Source of the DNA: Daejeonella sp.
Lineage (GTDB): Bacteria > Bacteroidota > Bacteroidia > Sphingobacteriales > Sphingobacteriaceae
Direction of reading: 5' to 3'
NCBI GenBank assembly: GCA_030831705.1
Contig: JAURKO010000141.1
Location: 1-33,627, forward strand
Length of the DNA: 33,627 bases
Shown: in pieces, positions 16,601 through 24,860 of the stretch
Numbering within the stretch: the first letter of the stretch is position 1
How the letters are laid out: every line of letters starts with the position of its first letter
Made by a program: the position numbers and the translations under genes
The notes under the pieces: model-generated
Databases searched by the model: none
Told to the model about the DNA's origin: nothing
What the model saw: the letters and a program-made list of their open reading frames with translations, nothing else

Positions 16601-16670
16601 CTTTAATAATATTGAGGTTGGTGATATCGTAGAATCATACGAACAGGTTGAAGTGAAACGGAAATTGTAA
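13641..16670 (+). CDS. infB: Translation initiation factor IF-2
   Basis: GTPase that delivers initiator tRNA to the 30S subunit and drives subunit joining. The 1009-residue protein is long: an N-terminal IF2_N domain (about 5-55, [19 protein letters not shown]), then about 330 residues of charged, Pro/Gln/Gly-rich linker, a second IF2_N-like domain (about 430-490, [18 protein letters not shown]), then the conserved core. G motifs: GHVDHGKT (517-524), [14 protein letters not shown] and the switch region [11 protein letters not shown]; then domain II, III and the tRNA-binding C-terminal barrel ([12 protein letters not shown]). The linker carries RKRKRK from a tandem 6-bp repeat and two RPDFRN units from an 18-bp direct repeat. 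It follows nusA by 116 bases with its own candidate promoter and ends at a strong terminator. Confidence 0.98.
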   Translation: MSEGKSTNLLKAAKELNIGLNTAVEFLGKKGHKVDARPNTKLTEEMYDVLLKEFQGDKIVKEEAKQIVIGKIRRDDIPVGNEKAEPQLSKDFEQEEILIKNVNTFTAPLVDKPKAELQETVDIEPKLEEAGLPGVKVVGKINLDDLNSKTRPDKKIQEPEKPKVTPAPAIKIEEPVFDKEPEVIPQPAAEKVKPEVEVVTVAEVKESIEKSEEPVEIQPEIAAKNSVTEEKQENIPNTQESNPNATVIRAKADRLSGPNVIGRIDLPSAPARRGQPVASSSSAAGADQKRKRKRKDNAPGQPGQSGGQPQQQGQQGQQGGGFPRPAPGAGYQGNRPDFRNARPGQGNTAGTGGARPDFRNKPRTPEAPKAEPTDKEIQDQIKATLARLSGAGKSGKFAQRAKLRRQKRDDVAQTAEDAALEAEMQSKTIKVTEFVTANELALMLDVPVTQVISTCMSLGMFVSINQRLDAETLTIVADEFGYEVEFVKPEDEEIGLLEEADSPEDQLARAPIVTVMGHVDHGKTSLLDFVRKTNVIAGEAGGITQHIGAYEVTLENERKITFLDTPGHEAFTAMRARGANVTDIAIIVIAADDSVMPQTREAINHAQAANVPIVFAFSKVDKPGANADKIREQLSAMNILVEDWGGKYQSQEISGKTGVGIDLLLEKVCLEADMLELTANPNKRAVGTVIEAALDKGRGIVTTVLIQAGTLRVGDAILAGGYSGKVKALHNERGVKLDHAGPSTPVQVLGMQGAPTSGDKFNVMESEVEARQVANKRLQLQREQGLRTQKHITLDEIGRRLAIGNFKELNVIVKGDVDGSIEALSDSLLKLSTEQIQVNIIHKSVGQISESDVLLASASDAIIIGFQVRPSASARKLAEAEQIDIRLYSIIYDAINEVKAAMEGMLDPEFEEKITSNVEIREVFKISKVGTIAGCMVLDGKITRNSKVRIIRDGVVVYTGELASLKRFKDDVKEVATGYECGLNIQNFNNIEVGDIVESYEQVEVKRKL
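14505..14522 (+). repeat. Tandem 6-bp repeat (AAGCGC x3) inside infB
   Basis: Three perfect copies of AAGCGC followed by AAGG encode the basic run KRKRKRK in the IF-2 linker. The unit keeps frame, so copy-number change would only alter linker length. Confidence 0.85.
14643..14720 (+). repeat. 18-bp direct repeat encoding RPDFRN in infB
   Basis: CGTCCTGATTTCAGGAAT occurs at 14643-14660 and again at 14703-14720, identical and exactly 60 bases apart, each encoding RPDFRN within the Gly/Gln-rich IF-2 linker. Each copy also contains the small inverted repeat CCTGA-TT-TCAGG. Confidence 0.9.
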
Positions 16671-16687
16671 TCGGAATAAATATTTTT

Positions 16688-16715
16688 AAAAGCGATCTAT
16701 TGGATCGCTTTTTTT
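16688..16715 (+). terminator. Intrinsic terminator after infB
   Basis: AAAAGCGATC (16688-16697) pairs with GATCGCTTTT (16703-16712) around the loop TATTG, giving a 10-bp stem continuing into a T-run to 16715. It lies 18 bases after the infB stop. Confidence 0.88.
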
Positions 16716-16755
16716 GTTTTGGCTTATTGATGTATAATCTATTTATCTAGCAGGT

Positions 16756-17565
16756 TTGGGCTTAAGAAAAGAATTTAGAAGGCTTAAAAGAAGCATACAA
16801 ATGAGACTTAAATCAGGTGATATTAAGCTTGAGTTAGGCCGGGTTGCTGATTACAAGCACTTTACCGTTGGGTATGCTCATGTATTCGAGAAACCTTTTA
16901 AATTTCATCACGGTCCGAGTTTTGCAGAATCTTATATTGAACTTTTCGAGACAGAAATTTACAGGTTCAAACCTAGCGCCGGCTCAGGGATTATTCTTGA
17001 TTGTGGTGCAAATATGGGTCTGAGTGTATTGTATTTCTCACTTAATTATCCAGACCATCATATCATCGCTTTCGAACCGGATGCAGATATTTTCGCAATT
17101 TTGAAAGAGAATGTGGAGACTTTCGGACTAAAAAATGTAACTCTTTATCAAAAAGCAGTTTGGACCCAAAAAGAAACCTTAAAGTTCTTTACTGATGGCG
17201 GCATGGGTGGCAGAATAAATAATGAGTACTCTAATCAGGTGCCCAAATTTATCGAAGCTGTTCCTTTGCTTGATTACCTGACACCAGATGTAGATTTTCT
17301 GAAAATTGATATTGAAGGAGCTGAGGATACTGTTTTGAAATATTGCGGAGCGGGTTTGCAAAATGCAAAGCATATCTTTTTTGAATACCATAATAATGTG
17401 AATTCAAAACAAACACTACATCAACTTCTTGCACTGGTTGAAAGTTTAGGTTTCCATTATTATATAAAGGAATCAGCTACCAGAAAACGTCCGTTTGTAG
17501 ATACCAGACTCATCTGCGAGAGCTTTGATATGGCCATTAATGTTTTCTGTTATAGGGAAAAGTAA
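16756..17565 (+). CDS. FkbM family SAM-dependent methyltransferase
   Basis: Predicted O-methyltransferase of up to 269 residues. The SAM-binding core starts with IILDCGANMGLSVLYFS (motif I GxNxG-type) followed by HHIIAFEPDADIFAILKEN (acidic residue for ribose), then VDFLKIDIEGAEDTVLKY and KHIFFEYHN, the standard FkbM order. FkbM proteins methylate hydroxyl groups on polyketides and, in surface-glycan clusters, on sugars. The neighbouring genes on the opposite strand are three glycosyltransferases and an ABC exporter, so a glycan substrate is the reasonable inference. The first possible start is TTG (16756), giving a basic N-terminus (LRKEFRRLKRS); the first ATG is at 16801. The TTG follows the infB terminator by 40 bases with no clear promoter. 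Its stop is seven bases from the converging GT2 stop. Confidence 0.88.
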   Translation: MGLRKEFRRLKRSIQMRLKSGDIKLELGRVADYKHFTVGYAHVFEKPFKFHHGPSFAESYIELFETEIYRFKPSAGSGIILDCGANMGLSVLYFSLNYPDHHIIAFEPDADIFAILKENVETFGLKNVTLYQKAVWTQKETLKFFTDGGMGGRINNEYSNQVPKFIEAVPLLDYLTPDVDFLKIDIEGAEDTVLKYCGAGLQNAKHIFFEYHNNVNSKQTLHQLLALVESLGFHYYIKESATRKRPFVDTRLICESFDMAINVFCYREK

Positions 17566-17572
17566 GCTTAAA

Positions 17573-18517
17573 CTAATCAGAAAAGATTCTTCTTATTTTT
17601 CCGCCCCAAAGCTCTTTCAGAGCGAAATTCAGTTTACTAAAAACGTTTTTTTTATTTATACTGAAAAGTAAATCACGATTCCTGTAGATTAGCTTCAACA
17701 GCCCGAAAGAAAAATATTCCTCTTTATTCTTTTTAAATTCAGCATAGAGTTTTTTTATAAACTCAGGGTTTTTATTCTTGGGATAATTAACGCAAGACTT
17801 TATCCAAAGAAGCTTTTGTTCAAATTTTATGGAAGCAGAAATTGGATTTTTGAGTGTATTATCTCTTTTACGTTTTAAAATATTAGTATCTGCTTTTTGA
17901 TGCTGTCGATATTTTACCAGGCTTTCTTCAATAAAATCTATGCTACCGAGATTAGTGCCTACATATCCCATCCACCAATCATGAAAATAGGCTTCTGGAA
18001 AAGGTAAGAGCTCATTCCTCAGTTCTTTTTTCATTAACACTGAATGTCCTGAAATGCAGTTAAAGAATAAAAATACTTCAGGTTGATCACCCCGATACAA
18101 ATTCATAATATCCGACATATAAAGGCTTAAGGATTCACCATTTTGGTCTACAAATTCGGAATCATGGTAGATCAGTAAATTATTGCCGATTGCCTTTACC
18201 TGTTTCTCTATCTTATTTAAATCCCAGATATCATCCTGATCGGATAAGGCTATAAAATCACCATTGCACAAGCTCATGGCTTTTTCAAAATTTCTGATAT
18301 AACCCAGATTTTGAGGATTAATAAATAATTTGATGAAGGAGTACCTGGCTGAATATTCCTTTAGAATGTTTAATGTATTATCAGTAGAGCAGTCGTCAAC
18401 AACAATTAGCTCAATTTCCGGATAACTTTGATTGACAATCGAATCCAGTTGTTGTTTTAAGTAAGCGTCACCGTTATAAGTACATAAAGCTATGGAAACC
18501 AGTTTTTTATCATTCAT
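17573..18517 (-). CDS. Family 2 glycosyltransferase (DQDD type)
   Basis: Inverting GT-A fold transferase of 314 residues, last gene of the four-gene leftward operon. Domain order is classic: VSIALCTYNGDAYLKQQLDSI at the N-terminus, ELIVVDDCSTDNT, then the nucleotide-sugar metal motif in FIALSDQDDIWD (about residues 90-101; the DQDD form is typical of rhamnosyl- and related capsule/O-antigen transferases), and FHDWWMGYVG (about 184) at the acceptor side. The C-terminal 80 residues are basic and Lys-rich, suggesting peripheral association with the inner membrane. The sugar donor cannot be told from sequence. Its ATG lies two bases after the ABC transporter stop, so the two are cotranslated. Confidence 0.93.
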   Translation of the reverse strand: MNDKKLVSIALCTYNGDAYLKQQLDSIVNQSYPEIELIVVDDCSTDNTLNILKEYSARYSFIKLFINPQNLGYIRNFEKAMSLCNGDFIALSDQDDIWDLNKIEKQVKAIGNNLLIYHDSEFVDQNGESLSLYMSDIMNLYRGDQPEVFLFFNCISGHSVLMKKELRNELLPFPEAYFHDWWMGYVGTNLGSIDFIEESLVKYRQHQKADTNILKRKRDNTLKNPISASIKFEQKLLWIKSCVNYPKNKNPEFIKKLYAEFKKNKEEYFSFGLLKLIYRNRDLLFSINKKNVFSKLNFALKELWGGKIRRIFSD

Positions 18518-18519
18518 TT

Positions 18520-20355
18520 TTATTCATTGAATGTTTGCATATCAATCAATTTCCTGTATAGACCATCTGCTCTGATTAGTTCATTGTGGGTTCCTTGTTC
18601 TTCAATCATACCATTCTCAAGAACAATTATCTGGTCGGCTTCCTGTATGGTGCTAAGGCGGTGAGCAATAACAATAGAAGTACGGTTCTTCATTAAATTT
18701 TTCAACGCGTTCTGCACTACTTTTTCTGATTCAGTATCTAAAGCGGATGTCGCTTCATCAAGCAGAAGGATAGGAGGATTGGCTAGAACAGCTCTTGCGA
18801 TGCATATCCGTTGTTTTTGACCTCCTGAAAGTTTCATCCCCCGGTCTCCGATATTGGTTTGATAACCCTCTGAAGTATTGATAATAAACTCATGCGCGTT
18901 CGCAATCTTGGCGGCTTCGATTACTTCTTCCTTTGTAAAGGATCTTCCAAAGGTGATATTTTTGAAAATGGTATCATTAAAAAGAATAGATTCCTGATTC
19001 ACTATTCCCATTAATGCTCTGACATCGCGCATGCTGATATCCTTTATATTAACATCATCCAGAAGGATTTCACCGCTAAGTGGATCGATAAATCTTGGAA
19101 GTAGATCCATGAGCGTTGTTTTTCCTCCACCGGAAGGACCAACCAAAGCCACTGTACTACCTTTTAATATTTTAAAATTGATGTTTTTTAATACTTCTTT
19201 TTCACCATAAGCGAAAGAGATATTTTTCAATTCGATACAGTCGTTGAAGGAGCTTTTTGAAACCGGGTTTACTTTATCGGTAATACTTTCAGGGGCATCA
19301 AGTAATTGAAATACCCGTTCACCTGCAGATATTCCCTGAGAGATATTCCCAAATGCTTCTGAAATGGCTTTTGCAGGATTAATGATTTGCGAGAATATGA
19401 TGATATAGCCAATAAATTCAGCCCCCTTAAGATCCGAGCCATCCTCTAAAATCAAAGTACCACCATAGAAAAGAAGTGCAGATACGGTAATTACCCCCAT
19501 CATTTCTGAAACAGGCGCTGCCAGTAAAACCCGTCTTGCCAGCCTCCTGTGGATCTTACTGGTCCAAATATTAATTGTATTGAATTTCTCCTGAATATAC
19601 TGCTCAGCATTAAAGGACTTAATGATTTTAACTCCATTGAGTCCTTCATCTATACTGGAAACCAACACTCCTAATGATTCCTGAGCTGCAGTCGCATGTT
19701 TCTTAAGCCGTTTAACTATTAGTGAGATGAGCAAGCCAGAGACTGGAATCAGAATCAGTGCAAAAAGAGTCAATTTAGCAGATATGGTAAATAGTACGGC
19801 AAAATTTAGAATAATTGCAATCGGCTCTCGTAAAATAACTTGTAAGGATCGTATAATCGAGTCCTGAATAGTCACCACGTCGGTCATAAATCTCGAAATC
19901 AGATCTCCTTTACGCTGAGTACTGAAGTATTGAATATCTATATTGGTTAGCTTTTTGAAAATACTGCTTCGAATACGAGTTACAATCATTAATCTGAAAT
20001 TCTCAATCACCCTGGCCGATAAATATTTAAAGACATTACTCAGTACGACAGAAACAACAATGGCAATACTGACCATTTTTAAAGCGCCAACCTTACCCGA
20101 AGTGTTGATGATGCTTTGGAAATAATAGTAAAATAAATCTTTAAAATAACTCAGGCTGTAATCAAATGAGGGTGCAGAGGTCAATGCACGTGCTCCGGTT
20201 GTACCAGATTGATCGAATAAGAGCTCGAAAACAGGGATTAGTAAAGTGAAGTTAAGAAGTCCGAATATTATCCCTAATGCCGACAGGAAAAAGAATGGAA
20301 TCGCAAATTTCTGTACGGGAGAAGCAAAAGCAAACAGTCGTAAAAAGGTTTTCAT
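18520..20355 (-). CDS. ABC exporter, MsbA/lipid-exporter type (fused permease-ATPase)
   Basis: Half-transporter of 611 residues that would act as a homodimer in the inner membrane. Residues 1-330 hold six transmembrane segments with the exporter coupling region; residues 360-611 hold the ATPase: Walker A GPSGGGKTT (about 405-413), Q-loop VNQESILF, signature LSGGQKQR (about 505), Walker B ILLLDEATSALD (about 525-536) and H-loop IVIAHRLST. The closest functional class is MsbA-like lipid A-core or glycolipid flipping. Position between glycosyltransferase genes suggests it flips the glycolipid that they build, but a housekeeping MsbA role is also possible, so I give no gene symbol. It is 41 bases downstream of the second GT2 and two bases upstream of the last. 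Confidence 0.93.
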   Translation of the reverse strand: MKTFLRLFAFASPVQKFAIPFFFLSALGIIFGLLNFTLLIPVFELLFDQSGTTGARALTSAPSFDYSLSYFKDLFYYYFQSIINTSGKVGALKMVSIAIVVSVVLSNVFKYLSARVIENFRLMIVTRIRSSIFKKLTNIDIQYFSTQRKGDLISRFMTDVVTIQDSIIRSLQVILREPIAIILNFAVLFTISAKLTLFALILIPVSGLLISLIVKRLKKHATAAQESLGVLVSSIDEGLNGVKIIKSFNAEQYIQEKFNTINIWTSKIHRRLARRVLLAAPVSEMMGVITVSALLFYGGTLILEDGSDLKGAEFIGYIIIFSQIINPAKAISEAFGNISQGISAGERVFQLLDAPESITDKVNPVSKSSFNDCIELKNISFAYGEKEVLKNINFKILKGSTVALVGPSGGGKTTLMDLLPRFIDPLSGEILLDDVNIKDISMRDVRALMGIVNQESILFNDTIFKNITFGRSFTKEEVIEAAKIANAHEFIINTSEGYQTNIGDRGMKLSGGQKQRICIARAVLANPPILLLDEATSALDTESEKVVQNALKNLMKNRTSIVIAHRLSTIQEADQIIVLENGMIEEQGTHNELIRADGLYRKLIDMQTFNE

Positions 20356-20396
20356 AAATAGAGTTCAAATACAAAGCTAATCATTTTGAAAGATGT

Positions 20397-21404
20397 CTAA
20401 TTTCGTTTTAAAATGATAGTTTGACCTTTAACCATCTCATTCATTATGTGGATGACATCATCAACACTTATTTTGCTTTCATGGCTACTCATCAATTCTT
20501 TGAAATTTTTTCTGGACTGTCTCGCGGGGTTGAGAGTATGCAAAAACATTGCGACACTTTTGTAATAGTAGAATTTTAAGCCAATCCAGATGAAAAGAAT
20601 ATCGAAAATAATGATTTGCAGAAACCAAAAGGCTAACTGAATTCTGTTTAAATGTATTGCGTGAACATAAAGCCTGTTTCGAAAGAAAATTGCCTTTACC
20701 CAGCTCTGTGTCCGGTAATTTTTTGTTGTTGACGAATGGTCATGAATACAATGCGATTTAGGATCATAATAACATTTCCAACCTAAGCGCCATGCCCGTA
20801 ATCCCAATTCAAAGTCCTCACAGTAAAATGGTGAAAAGATTTCATCAAATCCACCGATTTCCTTCAGTTTTTTTGTGTCGATCAGCGCATTTGCACCTGA
20901 TAAATAGGCGGTTGGAGTAAAAAAATCTTCATTTTCAAGTCGGTAAAAGTTATTGGCTTTAATTTTAAAGCCGGAGTATTTTAAAAATCGTGCGGTATCC
21001 TGAATTTCACCATTTTTAGCCCCAATAATTTTACTCATCACTCCAAAGGTATCGGGAAGATCAAAATACTTGAATTGGCTTTCAAAGAAATCATTATTTA
21101 ACTCGATATCAGTATTTAATAGTAGAACCAGCTCTTTCCCGGCGTTTACTATTCCCTTATTACAACTGACTGAAAAACCCTGATTTTTTTCATTGACTAT
21201 CAAGTGCGCCAACGGATAATTTTGTTTGATAAAAACTACGGAATTATCTGTTGAACAATCATCAATAATGATGATTTCATAATCTATTTTGGTACTATTT
21301 AAGGCTTCATAAACAGAAGGCAAGTTTTGCTCCAGAAGGTGCTTGCCATTGTAATTTGGTATAATAACAGAAATACTTTTCTTGGAATATAGCGTATTGG
21401 TCAT
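20397..21404 (-). CDS. Family 2 glycosyltransferase (rhamnosyltransferase-like)
   Basis: A 335-residue GT-A enzyme. N-terminal SISVIIPNYNGKHLLEQNLPS, IIIIDDCSTDNS, the metal motif in ELVLLLNTDIELN (about residues 93-105), LSGANALIDTKKLKEIGGFDE (acceptor-side) and FYCEDFELGLRAWRLGW, whose ED...R pattern is the catalytic region of WbbL/rhamnosyltransferase-like GT2 proteins. A hydrophobic patch near 255-285 (FWFLQIIIFDILFIWIGL) may anchor it to the inner membrane. Its start overlaps the preceding glycosyltransferase stop by four bases (ATGA). Donor sugar is not readable from the sequence. Confidence 0.93.
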   Translation of the reverse strand: MTNTLYSKKSISVIIPNYNGKHLLEQNLPSVYEALNSTKIDYEIIIIDDCSTDNSVVFIKQNYPLAHLIVNEKNQGFSVSCNKGIVNAGKELVLLLNTDIELNNDFFESQFKYFDLPDTFGVMSKIIGAKNGEIQDTARFLKYSGFKIKANNFYRLENEDFFTPTAYLSGANALIDTKKLKEIGGFDEIFSPFYCEDFELGLRAWRLGWKCYYDPKSHCIHDHSSTTKNYRTQSWVKAIFFRNRLYVHAIHLNRIQLAFWFLQIIIFDILFIWIGLKFYYYKSVAMFLHTLNPARQSRKNFKELMSSHESKISVDDVIHIMNEMVKGQTIILKRN

Positions 21405-22279
21405 CGGGTAATTTTATAGTTTTTATACTCTCCGATTCTCCACTGCCAGAGGTCTTCAATTTTTTGTAAAATACGACGTCTCAGACTCATTTTCTTCTTT
21501 AAAATTGTTGGATCAACCTTGAACGTCCAGTTTCCAACCTCAATCCGCTTTTGCATAACCTGAGGATGTTTATCTTGAAATCTGATCAGGCGGTCGGCAT
21601 TGCCATAATCAAACTCAACATTTTCAGGCAGATGCTCCTGAATCCAGGAATCTTCATGGTAAAATTTATTGAAGTTACGAACCTTATTTCCAAGTCCGGC
21701 TGGTGGCTGAACCCAACCATAATGATAGATGTAGGCATCTATTGGTTTTACTTTTATTTTTCTTCCATTTTTTCTAAAACCTTGTGCATCCCGGTAAGAA
21801 TGAATCTGAGGGTGAAATTTTAGTATTCTCACTTCATTTCTGTACCAACGGCGTGATGAAGCTATGAAATCATATGAGCCATAAAAATGAAGGTATTTAA
21901 ACAAGAGCCCTTCTATATTTTCATTATTCAAGTTTTCTTCCATTGCTTTTTTTATAGCAGGAAGATATTTTTCGTGCACACACTCATCACCCTGAATATA
22001 AAAGGCCCAATCGGTATCTTTCGAAATTGCTGCATAAGCTTTATCCGTTTCCTGAGCGAACGTGCGCCCACCCTCACGGATGCTTTCATCCCAAATGGTA
22101 TGAATGATTTTAATTTTTGGAGAACCGATACCTTCAATAAGTTCCAGAGTATTGTCAGTACAATCGCCAACTGCAATTACAAATTCATCGCAAACAGGCA
22201 AAACAGATAAAATTGCCTGTACCACAGGGTAGTCATTATTAACAGCATTACGTATGAATGAAAAACCTGTAACTTTCAT
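21401..22279 (-). CDS. GT2-like glycosyltransferase, first gene of the glycan operon
   Basis: A 292-residue predicted GT-A protein. The N-terminus VTGFSFIRNAVNNDYPVVQAI replaces the usual 'VSVIIPTYN', and the next strand is EFVIAVGDCTDNTLEL. The expected DXD is represented by DWAFYIQGDECVHE, with a single acidic pair. Downstream it has a Tyr/Trp-rich stretch (YHYGWVQPPAGLGNK). These features place it with a divergent GT2 subfamily that is widespread in Bacteroidota but, as far as I know, uncharacterised. It opens the operon: a consensus -7 box lies 18 bases upstream, and the next GT2 overlaps its stop by four bases. Confidence 0.82.
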   Translation of the reverse strand: MKVTGFSFIRNAVNNDYPVVQAILSVLPVCDEFVIAVGDCTDNTLELIEGIGSPKIKIIHTIWDESIREGGRTFAQETDKAYAAISKDTDWAFYIQGDECVHEKYLPAIKKAMEENLNNENIEGLLFKYLHFYGSYDFIASSRRWYRNEVRILKFHPQIHSYRDAQGFRKNGRKIKVKPIDAYIYHYGWVQPPAGLGNKVRNFNKFYHEDSWIQEHLPENVEFDYGNADRLIRFQDKHPQVMQKRIEVGNWTFKVDPTILKKKMSLRRRILQKIEDLWQWRIGEYKNYKITR

Positions 22280-22296
22280 GGTGGTGTAATATTGGA

Positions 22297-22304
22297 CAAA
22301 GTTA
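22297..22304 (-). promoter_or_regulatory. -7 box of the glycan operon
   Basis: On the minus strand the bases read TAACTTTG, a full TAnnTTTG match placed 18 bases before the first ATG. No TTTG is found at 19-21 bases upstream, so the -33 element is weak or absent. Confidence 0.5.
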
Positions 22305-22521
22305 AATAAATTAACCTCAGCTCCATTTAAGGAAGGATAAAAGATAGGTTATTAATTAAATGGCTAAGATCTGGATTCGCAATGATTAGATTTTTGAAAC
22401 CAATACCACCGTATTATAGGCTGATTCAGTCCTTTTCTTAAGCCTGTTGTTGTAAAATCGCTTTCCCAGGCTTAACATGACTGAATTGTAAAATGAAATA
22501 AAAAACAACTTACTTTGTAGC

Positions 22522-23424
22522 ATGCAGCCAGATAAGCATAGTAATTCAATACAGATCAAAGACTATAAAAAGTTAGCCAGGGAGTTAACCATGGTAGAAA
22601 ATGATTTGCCAGGTTCAGATGACTTGTTAAAAGGCCTCAAATTAGGTAATGCATTAGTCATTGGAATAACAGGCCCTCCTGGGGCAGGGAAAAGTACGCT
22701 GGTTAATGCAGTAATAAATCAATTGAGTGTTCAAGGTAAGCAAATTGCTGTCCTCGCTGTTGATCCAACATCCCCGTTTAATCTAGGATCACTCCTTGGT
22801 GATCGTGTCAGAATGGCGGAACAGTTTACTAAACCAAATGTTTTTATCCGTTCATTGGCAACCAGAGGTTCTCTGGGGGGCTTATCTGGAAAAACAATTG
22901 AAATGTGCGATGTTCTCAAAGCTGCCGATTTCGATTTTATTATAGTTGAAACTGTAGGAGTAGGTCAATCGGAGGTTGAAATTGCCGGACTTGCAGATGT
23001 CAGCGTTGTAGTACTAGTTCCTGAGTCTGGTGATGAGATTCAGAATATGAAATCAGGTTTAATGGAGATAGCAGATATATTTGTTGTTAACAAATCTGAC
23101 AGGGAAGGTGCTGATACTTTTGCTAATAACCTCAAAAAACTTGTCCACCAGAGGCCAGAGCCTATTCCTGTTATCAAAACAGTTGCGGATAAAGCCATTG
23201 GAATTGAAGAACTGGTGAAGGCAATCGAAAGCCGGTCTGCAAAGGAAAATTCAAGACGGATATTTTTATTGGCAGAAAAAGCCTGGAAGTTGCTACAGCA
23301 GAATAAAATGAGGAGCATCAATAAAATGCAATTGCAACAGCAAATAATCAAAGCTTCAGCTGATCCGGATTTTAATCTTTATAAGTTTATAGATTCTTTT
23401 CAAATTGATTTTAAGAATTCATGA
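22522..23424 (+). CDS. meaB: Methylmalonyl-CoA mutase-associated GTPase MeaB
   Basis: G3E-family P-loop GTPase that protects and gates adenosylcobalamin loading of methylmalonyl-CoA mutase. Length 300, close to the family norm. N-terminal helix YKKLARELTMVENDLPGS, then Walker A GITGPPGAGKST (about residues 48-59), VLAVDPTSPFNLGSLLGDRVRM (switch I region), the ETVGVGQSEVEIAGLAD base-recognition/switch II strand, NKSD (G4), and a C-terminal dimerisation arm. Mutase subunits are not in the window. The ATG lies only four bases after a -7-like TTACTTTG (22510-22517), so the message could be leaderless. Its last 14 bases overlap the converging aminopeptidase gene. Confidence 0.95.
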   Translation: MQPDKHSNSIQIKDYKKLARELTMVENDLPGSDDLLKGLKLGNALVIGITGPPGAGKSTLVNAVINQLSVQGKQIAVLAVDPTSPFNLGSLLGDRVRMAEQFTKPNVFIRSLATRGSLGGLSGKTIEMCDVLKAADFDFIIVETVGVGQSEVEIAGLADVSVVVLVPESGDEIQNMKSGLMEIADIFVVNKSDREGADTFANNLKKLVHQRPEPIPVIKTVADKAIGIEELVKAIESRSAKENSRRIFLLAEKAWKLLQQNKMRSINKMQLQQQIIKASADPDFNLYKFIDSFQIDFKNS

Positions 23425-24700
23425 TTGATTCTATTTCTTCTATCTCAACAGGAATATCATCCATCAGATCAATATTGCCATCTTTTGTAATTAAAATATT
23501 ATTCTCAATTCGTATTCCCAAGCCTTCTTTAGGAATGTAAATTCCAGGTTCACAAGTCAAAATATTTCCAGCTTCAAAAGGTTTATATCTACTGGCAAAA
23601 TCATGCACATCTAAACCCAGATGATGGGAAGTGCCGTGCATAAAATATTTTTTATAAAGCGGAGCTTTGGGATCTTGTTTAGCGATGTCCTGCTTGTCAA
23701 GTAAGCCAAGTAAAATCAATTCAGATTCAACTATTTTACCAACTTCCGAATGGTATTCATTCCATATAGTAGCTGGAAGCAGCATCTTTCTGGCTTCTTT
23801 CATTATTCTCAGAACCGCACTATACACATCTTTTTGTCGTTTACTGAAACGTCCATTTACCGGTACGGAGCGACTCATATCAGCATTGTAATTTGCATAT
23901 TCTGCACCAAAGTCAAACAAAATCACATCACCGTCTTTGCAGATCTGGTTGTTATCGTTGTAGTGTAGGATGTTTGCATTTTTTCCCGATGCGATGATTG
24001 GATTGTATGCATGCCCGCTTGACCTTTGCCTTAGAAATTCGTGTATGATTTCGGCCTCAATTTCATATTCAGCTACTCCTGGTTTTATGAATTTTAGAAT
24101 TCTAACAAAAGCATCCCGGGTAATTTCACATGCTTTTTTAGTTAGCTCAATCTCGATTTCGGATTTTACAGGACGCAGCTCACGCATGATTAAAGCAGCC
24201 CGTTCATATTTATGTAAAGGGTAAAGATTTTTAATTTTTTCTATAAATCTGATGTCTTGATATGGAACCTGATGTACATAGCGATCATTCTCATTCGTAT
24301 TCAGATAGATATTATCGGCATAACTAATTATGGAGGGAAGTATGTTCCAGAATTCTTCTAACCAGTATACATTTTTGATTCCGGAAGCGTTTTTTGCTTC
24401 CGATACAGTTAATTTATGGCCTTCCCACACGGCTATGTGCTCATTGGTTTGCCTTATAAATAGTATTTCCTTGTATAAAGGGTTAGGGCAATCAGGAAAT
24501 AATAATAAAATAGTTTGTTCCTGGTCAATTCCACTCAGGTAAAATAGATCGGCATTTTGTTTGAATATATGGGTTTGATCGCCACTCCTTGGAAATTCGT
24601 CATTAGATTGAAATATGGCTATAGAGTTCGGAGATAGCTTTTCTGTGAAATTTTCGCGATTTTTTTCGAATAAATGCTTGTCAATGCAGGGGTATTTCAT
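23411..24700 (-). CDS. pepP: Xaa-Pro aminopeptidase (aminopeptidase P, M24B)
   Basis: Removes N-terminal residues preceding proline; dimetal enzyme of 429 residues, typical AMP-P length, cytoplasmic as no signal is seen. The N-terminal AMP_N domain covers about 1-170 (SPNSIAIFQSNDEFPRSGDQTHIF, DLFYLSGIDQEQT). The pita-bread catalytic domain has the ligands in order: Asp in VILFDFGAEYANYNADMSR (both aspartates), His in MHGTSHHLGLDVHD, Glu in LTCEPGIYIP and Glu in LGIRIENNIL. All five ligand positions are intact. The gene is divergent from the OmpA gene across 160 bases; a -7-like TAAATTTA lies at 24745-24752. The 3' end overlaps meaB by 14 bases tail-to-tail. Confidence 0.95.
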   Translation of the reverse strand: MKYPCIDKHLFEKNRENFTEKLSPNSIAIFQSNDEFPRSGDQTHIFKQNADLFYLSGIDQEQTILLLFPDCPNPLYKEILFIRQTNEHIAVWEGHKLTVSEAKNASGIKNVYWLEEFWNILPSIISYADNIYLNTNENDRYVHQVPYQDIRFIEKIKNLYPLHKYERAALIMRELRPVKSEIEIELTKKACEITRDAFVRILKFIKPGVAEYEIEAEIIHEFLRQRSSGHAYNPIIASGKNANILHYNDNNQICKDGDVILFDFGAEYANYNADMSRSVPVNGRFSKRQKDVYSAVLRIMKEARKMLLPATIWNEYHSEVGKIVESELILLGLLDKQDIAKQDPKAPLYKKYFMHGTSHHLGLDVHDFASRYKPFEAGNILTCEPGIYIPKEGLGIRIENNILITKDGNIDLMDDIPVEIEEIESIMNS

Positions 24701-24784
24701 GATGTTTATTCATTATTTTGTGCAGGAAAATTAATTTTTTAACGTAAATTTAATTGAGAAAATGATTGGAACTTGGTTTGATTA

Positions 24785-24815
24785 TTTGCACAAGTCAAAC
24801 TTATGACTATTTTTG
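24785..24815 (+). promoter_or_regulatory. Consensus promoter of the OmpA gene
   Basis: TTTG at 24785-24788, 19-base spacer, TATTTTTG at 24808-24815: both elements and spacing match the Bacteroidota consensus, identical in geometry to the rimP promoter. Predicted start near 24821, about 40 bases before the ATG. The leader just before the ATG is A-rich with no Shine-Dalgarno. Confidence 0.75.
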
Positions 24816-24860
24816 TGTAAATTACACTAAAGAATTTTGTTAACCTTTAAAAAAACGATT

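Noticed and set aside
23411-23424. 14-base tail-to-tail overlap of meaB and pepP as a sign of mis-annotation or frameshift
   Set aside because: Both C-termini are of normal length and sequence; small convergent overlaps are common, as also seen for the MFS and PLDc_N genes.
24837-24860. Upstream TTG start for the OmpA gene
   Set aside because: It would put eight residues ahead of a clean signal peptide, and lies in the predicted leader.
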